A DNA stretch of 62,424 nucleotides from an uncultured Paraglaciecola sp. (GCF_937123705.1 NZ_CAKZKO010000134.1:1-62424); one strand, 5' to 3'. Numbered from the stretch's first letter, positions 27,605 to 38,133 are shown. Notes: generated by a model not told the origin, from the letters alone. Numbers and translations are program-made.

Positions 27605-30118
27605 TTAGGCTTTAAGTAACTGTTCAATGCCCACTTGCTTAATTTTGTGCGTTGCAGGGGGCTTGTGATTCAACTGTATTACATTTGCATCAAACTCAAA
27701 ACGTCTTAACACTTCGTCGCTTACATCTATAATATCCCCCATTGCGGCAACATTCCAAAGTTGCTCTTCCAATGATTTCGCTTTATGTACAGCATAGGAG
27801 CTTACGTAGTTGAGTTCTGATTGCATGGTCTCAAAGTCGGGTCTTCCGGTGCGCGCTAGAAAAACTTTTAACGCAATGAATTGGCCATTTTTTAACGCTT
27901 GAGTAATAAACTGGCGGCGTTGTTCCGAGTTGCTAAATTGCTCTGAAAAGTAACTGTTGATTGCATCTCCAATTGCTTCTTGGCTTGGGTCAAAGGCCAC
28001 AAATAACTCTCGCATTTCAGGGCGATCGTTAGGCCTAATCTTTGCCAATGTCCGATTGATAAAATCGTGACGATTTTTAGCATTTCGATACAGTGGGTAT
28101 AAGTTAAGCTGGTTGGATTTAGCTTGAAATTGTAAAAGTTGAAATAGTCTATTGTTCACTGCTGCTGTAGCAACGACATCAGGAATAAAATCAACACTGT
28201 TTTTACGTAAAAAGAAAGCGACATTAATCACATTCTGAGCGTAAATGTTGCGCAGGGCTTCACCTATTCCCGGCACTTCTTCTTCGTCTCTGTAAGACTT
28301 AAGTTTAGAACGGTTTGACTTAATTAAGGCTTCAAAAAAACGTCGCGCGGTATTACTGTCTTCTGTGACAAAATTTTGTAAATGTAGGACGTTGCGATCA
28401 TTTGATAGGTGGCGAACCATATAAGGTAAATTTGACAGCTCAAACTTAGATGTAACCGATTGTAGTTGTGGAAAACTCAAACTCACTTTAGCTTTAACAT
28501 CTTGATGAAAAAACTTATCTAATTCAACCCTTAATCCTTGCGTAGAAATATCCTCGGTATGCCCATCAAACACCAGATCATCAATAGTCACTTTCACTGA
28601 GGTACGTAATAGAAATCGTGTCTCTCTGCGTTGGTTAAAATATTTGAAGCGATAAACTGTTACCACAGCAGGGGGCTTATTGCGTGGGTGTCCAAATACT
28701 TTAAGCTGCGACAGTTGTTCACGCTTGATCTTAATTTTTTGGTAGTGTTCGGTACTGTTGTCGTCGGTGATGTTAGTCAATAAGGCCACATGAGTAATAT
28801 TTTTTAATCGCGACATTAAACGTGGAGAAGGTGGATGATTTTGTCTTTTAACTTTGTCGTTAATGGCATTTCCAATCGACAATGGTACAAAGCTTTGTTT
28901 TGGATCGACCTGCGTAAATTGCAATTTATAAATCCGCCAACTGGCTTTACGGGCACCATAACCTAGAAATAATTGCTTTAACTCGGGTTTTGCATCTAGC
29001 TCTGTATTGCTGGCCGAGTAAAAGTAGATCTTTTCATCTTTAATATGATTAAACACAAAAATAAACATTTCTTGCTGGCCTTTTGCAAGCCCTTGTTTTA
29101 TGCGTTCTTCAGTTAATAAATAGCCAATTTTCAAGTCTTGTAATTCATTGGCCCAATACTGAATTTCTTCTCTATTACAGTCATTGGCTAAGGCGTACTT
29201 GGGCGTATACTGCTCATTTACTTGGTCGATAAAAACCGGAATAGAAGCAAAATTTGGAATGTAATATTGCTCGTAGGTTTTGTTTTGAATGGCAGTGATA
29301 GTATTGTCTAAATTGACTTTGTAGCGACGTTTATTGCCATGTATAAAGCGTTCGAAGAATTTGTCAAAAGAAGGAAATGGGATGTCGAATTGACGTTTTA
29401 GATGGACCCTTTGATCGTGATCTGTTCGCTCTACATGACTAATAATGTATGCCACGCCTTGGCGTTTATCGAGTAAATATTCTTTCTCTAAACCACGAAA
29501 CTGTACGGTAAGGCGATCGTCAGGTTTGAGAAGGTGCTCTTTACTGGCTTTTACTTTAAGCCCATTGACCGAAACATCAATAGTTGTGGCTTGGATGCTT
29601 TTGTTTAGCTCAGTAAACATTTCAATGTTCACCGAAAAATTCATGCGCTCTTCGCCACGCTGTACAAAATTGCCAAACTTGATAAGCGGCGCCTGAAAAT
29701 TTTCTGGTTTGGTTTTTTCGGATACGGGATTGGTTTTATTTTCTAACGCGGCTTGTTGTTCTTTTTTATGCATCACCCGAAAGTTGTTTTCGGTATTCAT
29801 AACCGCTTCATATACACCTATGGTGTATTCACCAAAAATGCGTACTTGGCGTTCGAAGGTTTCTATTGCATGATCATCTAAAGAGTGCTGCTTGCCTTGG
29901 TGTACGTATATTCTGCATTTGCCGTCAACTAAGCCCCGTAAATCTATTAAACGGATACATGGCCTAGCCAATCGCATTAATTCCATTTTTAGTAGAAAGC
30001 GTTTTTGTTTTGGCACAGCTGCAGCAACCTGATTCAACACCTGATTAAATTCAGGCTCGTTGATCATAGGTTTAAGCTCTTCAATAATGTCGTGGTATTC
30101 TTCTAAGTCTTGACTCAT
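27605..30118 (-). CDS. large tandem PilZ-domain protein
   Basis: An 837-residue cytoplasmic protein with two PilZ c-di-GMP-binding signatures. The first is QRGEERMNFSV (RxxxR) followed by TIDVSVNGLKV (DxSxxG) at about residues 153-200. The second is QRRETRFLLRT followed by TEDISTQGLRV at about 495-530. The N-terminal 100 residues and the C-terminal 230 residues are helical and unassigned; no membrane segment is seen. Keeping both motifs intact suggests it really binds c-di-GMP. It is divergent from radA. The output is unknown; motility or surface-attachment control is only an inference. Confidence 0.85.
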   Translation of the reverse strand: MSQDLEEYHDIIEELKPMINEPEFNQVLNQVAAAVPKQKRFLLKMELMRLARPCIRLIDLRGLVDGKCRIYVHQGKQHSLDDHAIETFERQVRIFGEYTIGVYEAVMNTENNFRVMHKKEQQAALENKTNPVSEKTKPENFQAPLIKFGNFVQRGEERMNFSVNIEMFTELNKSIQATTIDVSVNGLKVKASKEHLLKPDDRLTVQFRGLEKEYLLDKRQGVAYIISHVERTDHDQRVHLKRQFDIPFPSFDKFFERFIHGNKRRYKVNLDNTITAIQNKTYEQYYIPNFASIPVFIDQVNEQYTPKYALANDCNREEIQYWANELQDLKIGYLLTEERIKQGLAKGQQEMFIFVFNHIKDEKIYFYSASNTELDAKPELKQLFLGYGARKASWRIYKLQFTQVDPKQSFVPLSIGNAINDKVKRQNHPPSPRLMSRLKNITHVALLTNITDDNSTEHYQKIKIKREQLSQLKVFGHPRNKPPAVVTVYRFKYFNQRRETRFLLRTSVKVTIDDLVFDGHTEDISTQGLRVELDKFFHQDVKAKVSLSFPQLQSVTSKFELSNLPYMVRHLSNDRNVLHLQNFVTEDSNTARRFFEALIKSNRSKLKSYRDEEEVPGIGEALRNIYAQNVINVAFFLRKNSVDFIPDVVATAAVNNRLFQLLQFQAKSNQLNLYPLYRNAKNRHDFINRTLAKIRPNDRPEMRELFVAFDPSQEAIGDAINSYFSEQFSNSEQRRQFITQALKNGQFIALKVFLARTGRPDFETMQSELNYVSSYAVHKAKSLEEQLWNVAAMGDIIDVSDEVLRRFEFDANVIQLNHKPPATHKIKQVGIEQLLKA

Positions 30119-30285
30119 GAATTCAGGGTAAACTTTTCATTATTATGAGGTTGAGTGCTTAATGTTATCGTTATCGGCATTATTGCTAAAACGTTGACTT
30201 ATTGGTCATATCACCTAAACGTAAAATATGACAGTTAGCTGATGACAAACAACTTAAAACTTACAACAATAAAAGATAAAAATTA

Positions 30286-31650
30286 ATGGCTAAACGCAAA
30301 ACCGCTTATGTGTGCTCTGATTGTGGAGCCGAATATCCTCGATGGCAAGGACAATGTAACGATTGTAACGCATGGAATACCATTACCGAGTTTGTGGTAT
30401 CTGCTGCAAGTAGTTCAAGTAGTCGCCATAGTGGAGGGTATTCAGGGCAAACTCAAGCAAAAGTAGAGTCCTTGGCAAGTATTGATTTACAAGCGTTGCC
30501 TAGATTCGCATCCACCTATAAAGAACTAGATAGGGTGTTAGGCGGAGGCATAGTGCCCGGCTCTGCCATCTTAATTGGTGGCTCACCTGGTGCCGGTAAA
30601 AGTACCTTGTTATTACAAGTTATGTGTCAAATGGCTGCGAAGAAAAATGCATTGTACGTTACTGGTGAAGAGTCTTTACAGCAGGTGGCCATGCGCGGGC
30701 AGCGCCTTGGTTTAGCAAATGACTCATTAAAATTGCTAGCAGAAACCAATGTGGAAGTGATCTGTGATTTAGCTTTGCAACACAAACCCGAATTGATGGT
30801 GATTGATTCAATTCAAGTGATGCAAGTGCCTGATGTGCAATCTGCACCGGGCAGTGTGTCTCAGGTGCGTGAAAGTGCCGCATACCTAACCCGTTTTGCT
30901 AAGCAACAACATATTGCCATGTTTTTAGTGGGCCATGTGACTAAAGATGGCAGTTTGGCCGGACCTAAGGTACTTGAGCATTGTATTGATTGTTCAATGA
31001 TGCTTGAAGACGAAAGTGATAGCCGTTACCGCACATTAAGAAGTCAAAAAAATCGCTTTGGGGCGGTAAATGAACTAGGTGTGTTTGCCATGACCGAAAA
31101 GGGTCTGAAGGAAGTGAATAATCCATCTGCCATCTTTTTAAGCCGCGAAGAGCAACAATCACCCGGCAGCATAGTCATGGTGGTGTGGGAAGGAACAAGG
31201 CCGTTGCTGGTGGAGATCCAAGCCTTAGTCGACTATTCACAAATGGCTAATCCAAGACGCGTGGCCGTTGGGCTCGATCAAAATAGGTTGGCGATGTTAT
31301 TGGCCGTATTGCACCGTCACGGCAATGTGCAGATGAACGACCAAGATGTGTTTGCCAATGTAGTAGGCGGGGTGAAGGTCAATGAAACCAGCGCCGATTT
31401 GGCATTGTTATTATCCATAGTATCTAGTTTTCAAAACAAGGTGTTGGATAAACAGCTGATCGCGTTTGGAGAAGTAGGGTTAGCAGGTGAAATTAGGCCG
31501 GTTCCCAATGGTTCAGAAAGGATCAGCGAAGCCGCCAAACATGGCTTTAAAAAAGCCATAGTGCCCAAAGCCAATGTGCCAAAGCAGAAGATGGCTGGCA
31601 TCGAAATCGTTGGTGTGTCGAGGTTATCTGAGGCTCTTGAAGCAATATAA
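30286..31650 (+). CDS. radA: DNA repair protein RadA
   Basis: A 454-residue RecA-like ATPase that helps branch migration and processing of recombination intermediates. It has the N-terminal zinc finger (Cys10, Cys13, Cys24, Cys27), Walker A GGSPGAGKST at about residues 98-107, the RadA-specific KNRFG motif at about 255-259, and a C-terminal Lon-like domain (NQDVFANVVGGVKV-type sequence and AFGEVGLAGEIRPV). Length and layout match E. coli RadA. Confidence 0.97.
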   Translation: MAKRKTAYVCSDCGAEYPRWQGQCNDCNAWNTITEFVVSAASSSSSRHSGGYSGQTQAKVESLASIDLQALPRFASTYKELDRVLGGGIVPGSAILIGGSPGAGKSTLLLQVMCQMAAKKNALYVTGEESLQQVAMRGQRLGLANDSLKLLAETNVEVICDLALQHKPELMVIDSIQVMQVPDVQSAPGSVSQVRESAAYLTRFAKQQHIAMFLVGHVTKDGSLAGPKVLEHCIDCSMMLEDESDSRYRTLRSQKNRFGAVNELGVFAMTEKGLKEVNNPSAIFLSREEQQSPGSIVMVVWEGTRPLLVEIQALVDYSQMANPRRVAVGLDQNRLAMLLAVLHRHGNVQMNDQDVFANVVGGVKVNETSADLALLLSIVSSFQNKVLDKQLIAFGEVGLAGEIRPVPNGSERISEAAKHGFKKAIVPKANVPKQKMAGIEIVGVSRLSEALEAI

Positions 31651-31715
31651 AGGTTGTGTGTTACAGTTAGGTGATTATCAAACGATTATTATTTAATAAA
31701 TAAGGATATGATCCC

Positions 31716-32108
31716 ATGACGAATCTAGAAATCATTCAAAATTTATATGAGTCTTTTGCTAAGGGTGATGTTACGGCTGTTCTTGCTGGCATGCATGAAG
31801 ATATTATTTGGAATGAAGCTGAAAATTTCCCTTATGCCGATAGAAACCCTTATGTTGGTCATCAAGCCATCTTAGAAGGTGTGTTCACACGTTGTTTAGA
31901 GGATTGGGAAGGGTTCGCAGCTAAAATGGATAAGTTATATGATGCTGGAAATACGGTATTTGCAACAGGTCGATATGAAGGGATAAATAACCTAACGGGA
32001 AAACCCATGAACCCCCAGGCGGTGCATATTTGGACTGTGGAAGATGGAAAAATCATTAAGTTTCAACAGCACATAGATACCTTCAATGTTATAAATGCGA
32101 TGACTTAG
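31716..32108 (+). CDS. SnoaL/NTF2-like protein
   Basis: A 130-residue cone-shaped NTF2-like (SnoaL/ketosteroid isomerase superfamily) protein. It begins with the helix NLEIIQNLYESFAKGDVTAVLAGMHEDIIWNE, followed by strands ending in HIWTVEDGKIIKFQQHIDT. These folds act as isomerases, hydrolases or simple binding proteins; no catalytic residues can be assigned with confidence. AAGGA lies seven bases before the ATG. It is followed by a terminator shared with ettA. Confidence 0.8.
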   Translation: MTNLEIIQNLYESFAKGDVTAVLAGMHEDIIWNEAENFPYADRNPYVGHQAILEGVFTRCLEDWEGFAAKMDKLYDAGNTVFATGRYEGINNLTGKPMNPQAVHIWTVEDGKIIKFQQHIDTFNVINAMT

Positions 32109-32144
32109 TTAATACCAAACCACATCCATAAGTGTTCAAGGTGA

Positions 32145-32167
32145 AAAAGGCGCTAAATGCGCCTTTT
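32145..32167. terminator. bidirectional terminator between the NTF2-like gene and ettA
   Basis: AAAAGGCGC and GCGCCTTTT form a 9-bp stem with a 5-base loop between two convergent stop codons. A/T runs on both sides could serve both strands. Confidence 0.8.
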
Positions 32168-32179
32168 ATGTTTAACGAG

Positions 32180-33847
32180 TTATTTACTGATTTTCTTATA
32201 TTTCAACCTGTGGGGTTCGACTACATCTGTGCCATAGGTTTCTTTTAACCACGCTGCATATTCGGTGTAGTTACCTTCATAAAAATTGATTTTTCCTTCA
32301 TCGCGATAATCCATGATATGGGTAGCAATTCTGTCTAAGAACCACCTATCATGTGATATCACCATTGCGCAGCCGGGGAATTCCATAATGGCGTTTTCAA
32401 GAGCTCGAAGGGTTTCAACATCTAAATCATTGGTTGGCTCATCCAACAACAATACGTTGCCGCCAGCTTTAAGTAATTTGGCTAAATGTACACGATTACG
32501 CTCACCACCCGACAAGTCTTTCATAAATTTCTGTTGATCAGAGCCTTTAAAGTTAAAGCGACCACAGTAAGCACGGCTATTAAGTTCAAAGTTACCAATA
32601 CGAATAATGTCGGAGTCGTCAGAAATTTCTTTATAAACCGTATTGTCACCATTCATATGATCGCGGAATTGATCGACGCTGGCTAATTGTACTGACTCAC
32701 CCAAATCAATCTTACCTGAGTCGGCTTGCTCGTCGCCGCTGAGCATCCTAAACAGTGTGGATTTACCAGCGCCGTTAGGGCCAATAATTCCCACTATTGA
32801 GCCTTTTGGCATAGTAAAGGTTAAGTCGTCTATTAGAACGCGCTCGCCATAGGATTTATTCAGGCCGGTCACTTCTATTACTTTATCGCCTAAACGTTCA
32901 CCCGGTGGGATAAACAGCTCGTTGGTTTCATTACGTTTTTGGTAATCACCGGTATTAAGTTCTTCAAATCTGGCCATCCGTGCTTTGCTCTTGGATTGGC
33001 GACCTTTAGCATTAGAGCGTACCCATTCGAGTTCGGTTTTAATGGACTTTTGTCTGGCGCTTTCGGTTTTTTCTTCTTGTTCAAGACGGGCATCTTTTTG
33101 TTCAAGCCAAGATGAATAGTTCCCTTCCCATGGAATGCCTTGACCACGATCAAGCTCCAAAATCCAGCCCGCTACGTTATCTAAGAAATACCTATCATGG
33201 GTGATAGCCACCACTGTGCCTTCGTAATCGTGTAAGAAACGCTCTAGCCATGCCACCGATTCTGCATCTAAGTGGTTGGTGGGTTCGTCGAGTAATAACA
33301 TTTCGGGTTTTTCTAGGAGTAACTTACACAGAGCGACGCGGCGTCTTTCACCACCGGAAAGTTTACTTACGTCAGCATCCCAAGGGGGCAGGCGCAGGGC
33401 ATCGGCGGCGCGCTCTAAGGCGTTATCGAGGTTGTGACCATCCTTACTTTGAATAATGGCTTCTAGTTCCCCTTGCTCTTTGGCTAAGGCATCAAAATCG
33501 GCATCTTCTTCAGCGTAAGCGGCGTAGACTTCTTCGATGCGTTTTAAAGCATGTGCTACGTCGGCTACTGCTTCTTCGATGTTACCGCGCACGTCTTTAG
33601 ACTCGTCTAATTGCGGCTCTTGGGGCAAATAACCAATTTTTAGTCCAGTTTGTGGAATGGCTTCACCTTCAATATCGGTATCTAGCCCAGCCATAATCTT
33701 AAGTAGCGTGGATTTACCTGAACCATTTAACCCCAATACGCCGATTTTGGCACCAGGGAAAAAGCTAAGAGAAATATTTTTGAGGATATGTTTGCCCGGT
33801 GGGACAACTTTACCAACCCTAAGCATGCTGTAAACGTATTGAGCCAT
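32180..33847 (-). CDS. ettA: energy-dependent translational throttle protein EttA (ABC-F)
   Basis: A 555-residue ABC-F ATPase that binds the ribosomal E site and gates elongation according to the ATP/ADP ratio. It has two nucleotide-binding domains. The first has Walker A GLNGSGKST, signature LSGGERRRVALCKLLLEKP and LLLDEPTNHLD. The second has GPNGAGKST, LSGGERNRVHLAKLLKAG and LLLDEPTNDLD. Between them lie the arm and linker typical of EttA, with no membrane domains. Length is essentially identical to E. coli EttA (555). Confidence 0.96.
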   Translation of the reverse strand: MAQYVYSMLRVGKVVPPGKHILKNISLSFFPGAKIGVLGLNGSGKSTLLKIMAGLDTDIEGEAIPQTGLKIGYLPQEPQLDESKDVRGNIEEAVADVAHALKRIEEVYAAYAEEDADFDALAKEQGELEAIIQSKDGHNLDNALERAADALRLPPWDADVSKLSGGERRRVALCKLLLEKPEMLLLDEPTNHLDAESVAWLERFLHDYEGTVVAITHDRYFLDNVAGWILELDRGQGIPWEGNYSSWLEQKDARLEQEEKTESARQKSIKTELEWVRSNAKGRQSKSKARMARFEELNTGDYQKRNETNELFIPPGERLGDKVIEVTGLNKSYGERVLIDDLTFTMPKGSIVGIIGPNGAGKSTLFRMLSGDEQADSGKIDLGESVQLASVDQFRDHMNGDNTVYKEISDDSDIIRIGNFELNSRAYCGRFNFKGSDQQKFMKDLSGGERNRVHLAKLLKAGGNVLLLDEPTNDLDVETLRALENAIMEFPGCAMVISHDRWFLDRIATHIMDYRDEGKINFYEGNYTEYAAWLKETYGTDVVEPHRLKYKKISK

Positions 33848-33988
33848 AACTGTCTTTTGTGAGTGAACTTGGCACTAGTGTAATTCAGTGCAAGGGCAGG
33901 GTAAAAGGGAATTGCGAATAATTGCTGTGATTTTATGCTGTCTAACGTAGTATTTTCTATCTTACTAAGCTTGTAACTAAGGCAAAAC

Positions 33989-34987
33989 ATGCAAAGTTTT
34001 AATTGGGGAGTGTTAGGACCCGGAAGTATCGCCCATACCTTTGCAAAGGCAATCGCGCCGTCTAAAAAGGGAAAGATCACAGCAGTGGCGAGTCGTTCAC
34101 TGCAACGGGCAACAGACTTTGCCAAAAGATATGCAATTGAAAAGACCTACTCAGATTACAAGCAAATGTTAGCTGATCCCAACATTGATATCATTTACAT
34201 TGCCACTCCCCATAACTTTCATTACCAACAAGCAAAAATGTGTTTAGAAGCAGGCAAACATGTATTGGTAGAAAAACCTTGCACAGTAAACGCCGCACAA
34301 ATGCAAGCACTGGTCGCCTTGTCTAAATGTAAAAAGTTGTTATTGCAAGAAGCATTGTGGAGCCGGTTTATGCCGTGTTTGTCGCAGCTTAGGCAGGTGT
34401 TAAAAGAAGGCCTTATTGGGCAAATCCAATACATTCAATCCGATATCGGTTTTGCATTTCAAAGCAGAAAAGAAAGCCGTCTACATCAAGCTGAGTTGGC
34501 TGGTGGCTCCTTATTGGATTTAGGCATTTACAGTATTAGTGTTAGCCAATTTTTACTTGAAGAACATCCAGATTCGATTAACGCGATCGGGCAACTGACT
34601 GAGCAACAAGTAGATGGTCACGTATTAGCAAATATGCATTATGCTTCCGGTCGATACGCGCAATTCACTTGTTCCATGTTATCCCAAACTAGCAATACCA
34701 TGGGGATAGTAGGGACTGAGGGCCATGTTTATTTGCCCGCCTGTTTTTGGGATACCGATCTAGCCTTAATTTATAAAGATAATGAGCTAATCCAAAATAT
34801 TGAGATACCTCACCCAGTCAATGGTTTTGAATATCAAATCGAACAAAGCATGCAATGCATCGAGCAAAACAAGCAATGTAGTGACATGATGTCCCATAAG
34901 GACAGCATAGGCGTGATGGAAGTGATGGATGACATTCGTAAGCAAATCGGCGTGAGATATCCAACAAATATTGAAGCCTTAAACTAA
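33989..34987 (+). CDS. Gfo/Idh/MocA family oxidoreductase
   Basis: A 332-residue NAD(P)-dependent dehydrogenase of the Gfo/Idh/MocA family. An N-terminal Rossmann fold starts WGVLGPGSIAHTFAKAI, and the conserved EKP motif follows in GKHVLVEKPCTVN. The C-terminal alpha/beta domain carries GGSLLDLGIYSI. It resembles the dihydrodiol dehydrogenase/D-xylose dehydrogenase-like subgroup. The substrate, probably a sugar or cyclic alcohol, cannot be fixed. It stands alone between the divergent ettA and glyA. Confidence 0.88.
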   Translation: MQSFNWGVLGPGSIAHTFAKAIAPSKKGKITAVASRSLQRATDFAKRYAIEKTYSDYKQMLADPNIDIIYIATPHNFHYQQAKMCLEAGKHVLVEKPCTVNAAQMQALVALSKCKKLLLQEALWSRFMPCLSQLRQVLKEGLIGQIQYIQSDIGFAFQSRKESRLHQAELAGGSLLDLGIYSISVSQFLLEEHPDSINAIGQLTEQQVDGHVLANMHYASGRYAQFTCSMLSQTSNTMGIVGTEGHVYLPACFWDTDLALIYKDNELIQNIEIPHPVNGFEYQIEQSMQCIEQNKQCSDMMSHKDSIGVMEVMDDIRKQIGVRYPTNIEALN

Positions 34988-35114
34988 AGTGCAAAAGCGT
35001 TACATATAATGACGTTTCAAACTACAAAGTCACTATACAAATTAATTAAAATAACTAAACTATGCGCAGCTTTTATAAAGCCATTTTAAATTACCGCCGA
35101 TTTGAGGAAATGTG

Positions 35115-36371
35115 ATGCTTACACGTAACATGAATATTGCTGATTTTGACCCAGAATTGTACCAAGCAATTCAAAATGAAAACCAACGTCAGGAGCATCA
35201 TATTGAGCTGATCGCCTCCGAAAACTATTGCAGCCCACGTGTATTAGAAGCACAAGGCTCACAACTAACTAATAAATATGCCGAAGGTTATCCCCACAAA
35301 CGTTACTACGGTGGTTGCGAATATGTGGATATCGCCGAAGACTTAGCTATCGAGCGTGCAAAACAGTTATTTGGTTGTGATTACGCCAATGTGCAGCCTC
35401 ATGCAGGTTCACAAGCTAATTCAGCGGTATTTATGGCGTTGCTAAATGCTGGCGATACTGTGTTAGGTATGAGCTTGGCCCACGGTGGACATTTAACTCA
35501 TGGTTCGCACGTTAATTTCTCGGGCAAAACTTATAATGCGGTGCAGTATGGTTTGCACCCAGAAACAGGCGAAATTGATATGGCCCAAGTGGAAGCCATG
35601 GCAATCGAACATAAGCCTAAAATGATCATTGGTGGCTTCTCGGCTTATTCTGGCATTGTTGATTGGCAAAAATTCCGTGAAATCGCCGACAAAGTGGGCG
35701 CTTATTTATTAGTGGATATGGCGCACGTGGCAGGATTGATTGCTGCTGGTGTATATCCAAGCCCGCTACCCCATGCCCATGTGGTTACTACCACTACCCA
35801 CAAAACCTTAGCGGGCCCTCGTGGCGGATTGATTTTATCTAGCTGTGGTGATGAAGCTATTTATAAAAAGCTAAATAGTTCGGTATTCCCTGGCAACCAA
35901 GGCGGTCCTTTGTGCCATGTTATTGCAGCCAAAGCAGTGGCCTTTAAAGAAGCGTTAGAGCCTGAGTTTAAAGTGTATCAACAGCAAGTAGTTGAAAATG
36001 CCAAGGCTATGGTTGCAGTCATCCAAGAGCGTGGTCACAAAGTGGTATCTGGCGGCACCGACAACCATTTATTCTTGCTGGATTTAATTGGTAAAGAATA
36101 CACAGGTAAAGATGCCGATGCAGCCTTAGGCACAGCCAATATCACAGTAAATAAAAACTCGGTACCTAATGATCCGCGCTCACCTTTTGTGACTAGTGGT
36201 TTACGTTTAGGCTCTCCAGCCATCACCCGTCGAGGTTTTAAAGCAGAACAAGCCAAACAAGTGGCTAATTGGATCTGTGATGTGCTGGACAATATCAATG
36301 ATGAAACTGTTATCAACCGCGTCAAAAGTGAAGTGGTTGCACTTTGCGAGCAATTCCCCGTTTACGCTTAA
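35115..36371 (+). CDS. glyA: serine hydroxymethyltransferase
   Basis: A 418-residue PLP enzyme that interconverts serine and glycine and loads tetrahydrofolate with a one-carbon unit. It has the N-terminal [13 protein letters not shown], the PLP lysine in [16 protein letters not shown], and [10 protein letters not shown]. The ATG at 35115, eight bases after GAGG, gives the same N terminus and nearly the same length as E. coli GlyA; a GTG one codon earlier is less likely. No glycine riboswitch is visible upstream. Confidence 0.98.
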   Translation: MLTRNMNIADFDPELYQAIQNENQRQEHHIELIASENYCSPRVLEAQGSQLTNKYAEGYPHKRYYGGCEYVDIAEDLAIERAKQLFGCDYANVQPHAGSQANSAVFMALLNAGDTVLGMSLAHGGHLTHGSHVNFSGKTYNAVQYGLHPETGEIDMAQVEAMAIEHKPKMIIGGFSAYSGIVDWQKFREIADKVGAYLLVDMAHVAGLIAAGVYPSPLPHAHVVTTTTHKTLAGPRGGLILSSCGDEAIYKKLNSSVFPGNQGGPLCHVIAAKAVAFKEALEPEFKVYQQQVVENAKAMVAVIQERGHKVVSGGTDNHLFLLDLIGKEYTGKDADAALGTANITVNKNSVPNDPRSPFVTSGLRLGSPAITRRGFKAEQAKQVANWICDVLDNINDETVINRVKSEVVALCEQFPVYA

Positions 36372-36394
36372 TACTCAGTCATATTGTTATCAAT

Positions 36395-36417
36395 AGCCGG
36401 CGAAAGTCGGCTTTTTT
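36395..36417 (+). terminator. terminator after glyA
   Basis: AGCCGGC-GAAA-GTCGGCT is a 7-bp stem with a GAAA tetraloop, followed by a T run. It sits 24 bases after the glyA stop. Confidence 0.9.
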
Positions 36418-36491
36418 ATTGGTTTAGGTATGCCTCACACAGGAATTTTGCTAATTTAGCTCAATTCATTACCGCGAAATTAAAATCCATT

Positions 36492-36941
36492 ATGCATTGC
36501 CCATTTTGCTCAGTACAAGAAACAAAAGTTATCGACTCCCGATTGGTAGCCGATGGCAGCCATGTTAGGCGCAGAAGAGAATGCACAGTGTGCAAAGAGC
36601 GCTTCACCACCTTTGAAATGGCAGAGCTGGTGATGCCAAGGGTAGTAAAACGTGATGGCTCACGGGAGCCATTTAACGAAGATAAACTTCGCGCAGGATT
36701 ACAGCGGGCACTCGAAAAACGCCCAGTGAGTACCGAACAAGTCGAGCAGTGTATTAGCCGCCTTAAGTCTTCTTTGCGAGCCACGGGGGAACGGGAAGTT
36801 GGCAGTGAGTTTCTAGGTAATTTAATTATGGATGCCCTAAAAGAGTTGGATAAAGTGGCTTATGTGCGTTTTGCTTCTGTGTATCGTTCTTTTGAAGACA
36901 TTCGTGAGTTTGGTGAAGAAATTGCACGTCTTGGGGATTAG
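36492..36941 (+). CDS. nrdR: transcriptional repressor NrdR
   Basis: A 149-residue repressor of ribonucleotide reductase genes that senses ATP/dATP. The N-terminal zinc ribbon is CPFC (3, 6) with CTVC (31, 34). The ATP-cone follows ([24 protein letters not shown] ... [17 protein letters not shown]). The ATG at 36492 gives exactly the E. coli length; the frame is open further upstream into the glyA terminator, which is not used. It is the first gene of a run leading into ribD, a common gammaproteobacterial arrangement. Confidence 0.96.
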   Translation: MHCPFCSVQETKVIDSRLVADGSHVRRRRECTVCKERFTTFEMAELVMPRVVKRDGSREPFNEDKLRAGLQRALEKRPVSTEQVEQCISRLKSSLRATGEREVGSEFLGNLIMDALKELDKVAYVRFASVYRSFEDIREFGEEIARLGD

Positions 36942-36981
36942 GCGCAATGTTCATAGGTAAGTTTTCTTTGGTTGGCAGAGC

Positions 36982-38133
36982 ATGACGCAATTTTCTCATT
37001 TCGATCATCAAATGATGGCCCGCGCTATTCAACTGGCCAAACGGGGCCAATATACCACTGCTCCTAACCCTAATGTGGGATGTGTTATCAGCGATAGCCA
37101 AGGTACTGTTGTGGGTGAAGGTTGGCATCAAAAGGCCGGCACGCCTCACGCCGAAATTCATGCATTAAGCCAAGCGGGACAAAAAGCCCAAGGGGCCACT
37201 GCCTACGTTACTCTAGAGCCTTGCAGCCATTTTGGTAAAACGCCGCCTTGTGCCGACGCCCTGATCACTGCTGGCGTAACAAGAGTCGTGGCAGCTATGG
37301 TCGATCCTAATCCTCTGGTATCAGGTAATGGCTTAAAAAAACTGCAACAAGCTGGTATCAAGGCGGAGCATGGTTTATTACACAATGCAGCTGCACAGCT
37401 AAACCGCGGATTTATTAAGCGCATGAGCCGCGGAAAACCTTGGGTAACGGTAAAATTAGCAGCAAGTTTGGATGGCAAAACTGCCCTTGAAAATGGCCAA
37501 AGTCAGTGGATCACCAGTCCAGAGGCGCGGCAAGATGTGCAAAGGCATAGAGCCCTAAGTTGCGGGATCTTATCGGGCTCTGGCACTGTGATGGCCGACA
37601 ACCCCATGTTAAATGTGCGCTTTAGTGAGCTGAATTTAAGCAACCAAGTACTGCCTGAAGAGGCGTTACGTCAACCACTACGGATTTTGTTAGATGGGCG
37701 CAATCAGTTACCCCCTTCTTTAAAATGTTTGCAGCCGATGCAGGCTAATCTTGCTGGTAATGTGTTATTGGTCAATGGGCATACCAGTGAGCATCAATTC
37801 CCCGAGCATGTCAGTCAGTGGCAAGCACCTTTTAAGGGCAATAAATTAGATTTAGTCACTGTCATGAACAAGTTAGCTGAGATGCAGTTAAATCATATTT
37901 GGGTCGAAGCTGGTGCGAAGTTAAGCGGCGCACTGCTTGAAAATAATTTGATTGATGAATTGATTTTGTATCAAGCGCCCAAACTTATAGGAGGCAGTGG
38001 TCAAAATCTATTTGATACTCAGCCTCTTGTGGCGATGGAAAAAGTGCCAGAGCTGAGGTGGAGCGATGTTCGCCAAGTGGGTAAGGATATTAAGATGACC
38101 GCCCTGTTTAACCACCCAGCAGCGACTAATTAG
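36982..38133 (+). CDS. ribD: bifunctional riboflavin deaminase/reductase RibD
   Basis: A 383-residue fusion for steps 2 and 3 of riboflavin synthesis. The N-terminal cytidine-deaminase-like domain has the zinc motif HAEIHAL and PCSHFGKTPPCADAL. The C-terminal NADPH-dependent reductase domain begins around KPWVTVKLAASLDGKTAL. It is followed 10 bases later by ribE, so the rib genes are probably one transcription unit. No FMN riboswitch (RFN element) is seen upstream. Confidence 0.97.
   Translation: MTQFSHFDHQMMARAIQLAKRGQYTTAPNPNVGCVISDSQGTVVGEGWHQKAGTPHAEIHALSQAGQKAQGATAYVTLEPCSHFGKTPPCADALITAGVTRVVAAMVDPNPLVSGNGLKKLQQAGIKAEHGLLHNAAAQLNRGFIKRMSRGKPWVTVKLAASLDGKTALENGQSQWITSPEARQDVQRHRALSCGILSGSGTVMADNPMLNVRFSELNLSNQVLPEEALRQPLRILLDGRNQLPPSLKCLQPMQANLAGNVLLVNGHTSEHQFPEHVSQWQAPFKGNKLDLVTVMNKLAEMQLNHIWVEAGAKLSGALLENNLIDELILYQAPKLIGGSGQNLFDTQPLVAMEKVPELRWSDVRQVGKDIKMTALFNHPAATN

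Noticed and set aside
34988..35114. Glycine riboswitch upstream of glyA
   Set aside because: The region is AT-rich, with none of the conserved glycine-aptamer segments.
36384..36491. N-terminal extension of NrdR
   Set aside because: It runs through the glyA terminator and lacks family similarity; the ATG at 36492 gives the standard 149 residues.
36942..36981. FMN riboswitch in front of the rib genes
   Set aside because: The gap before ribD is only 40 bases and no RFN-element sequence is visible there or before the ribB-type gene.
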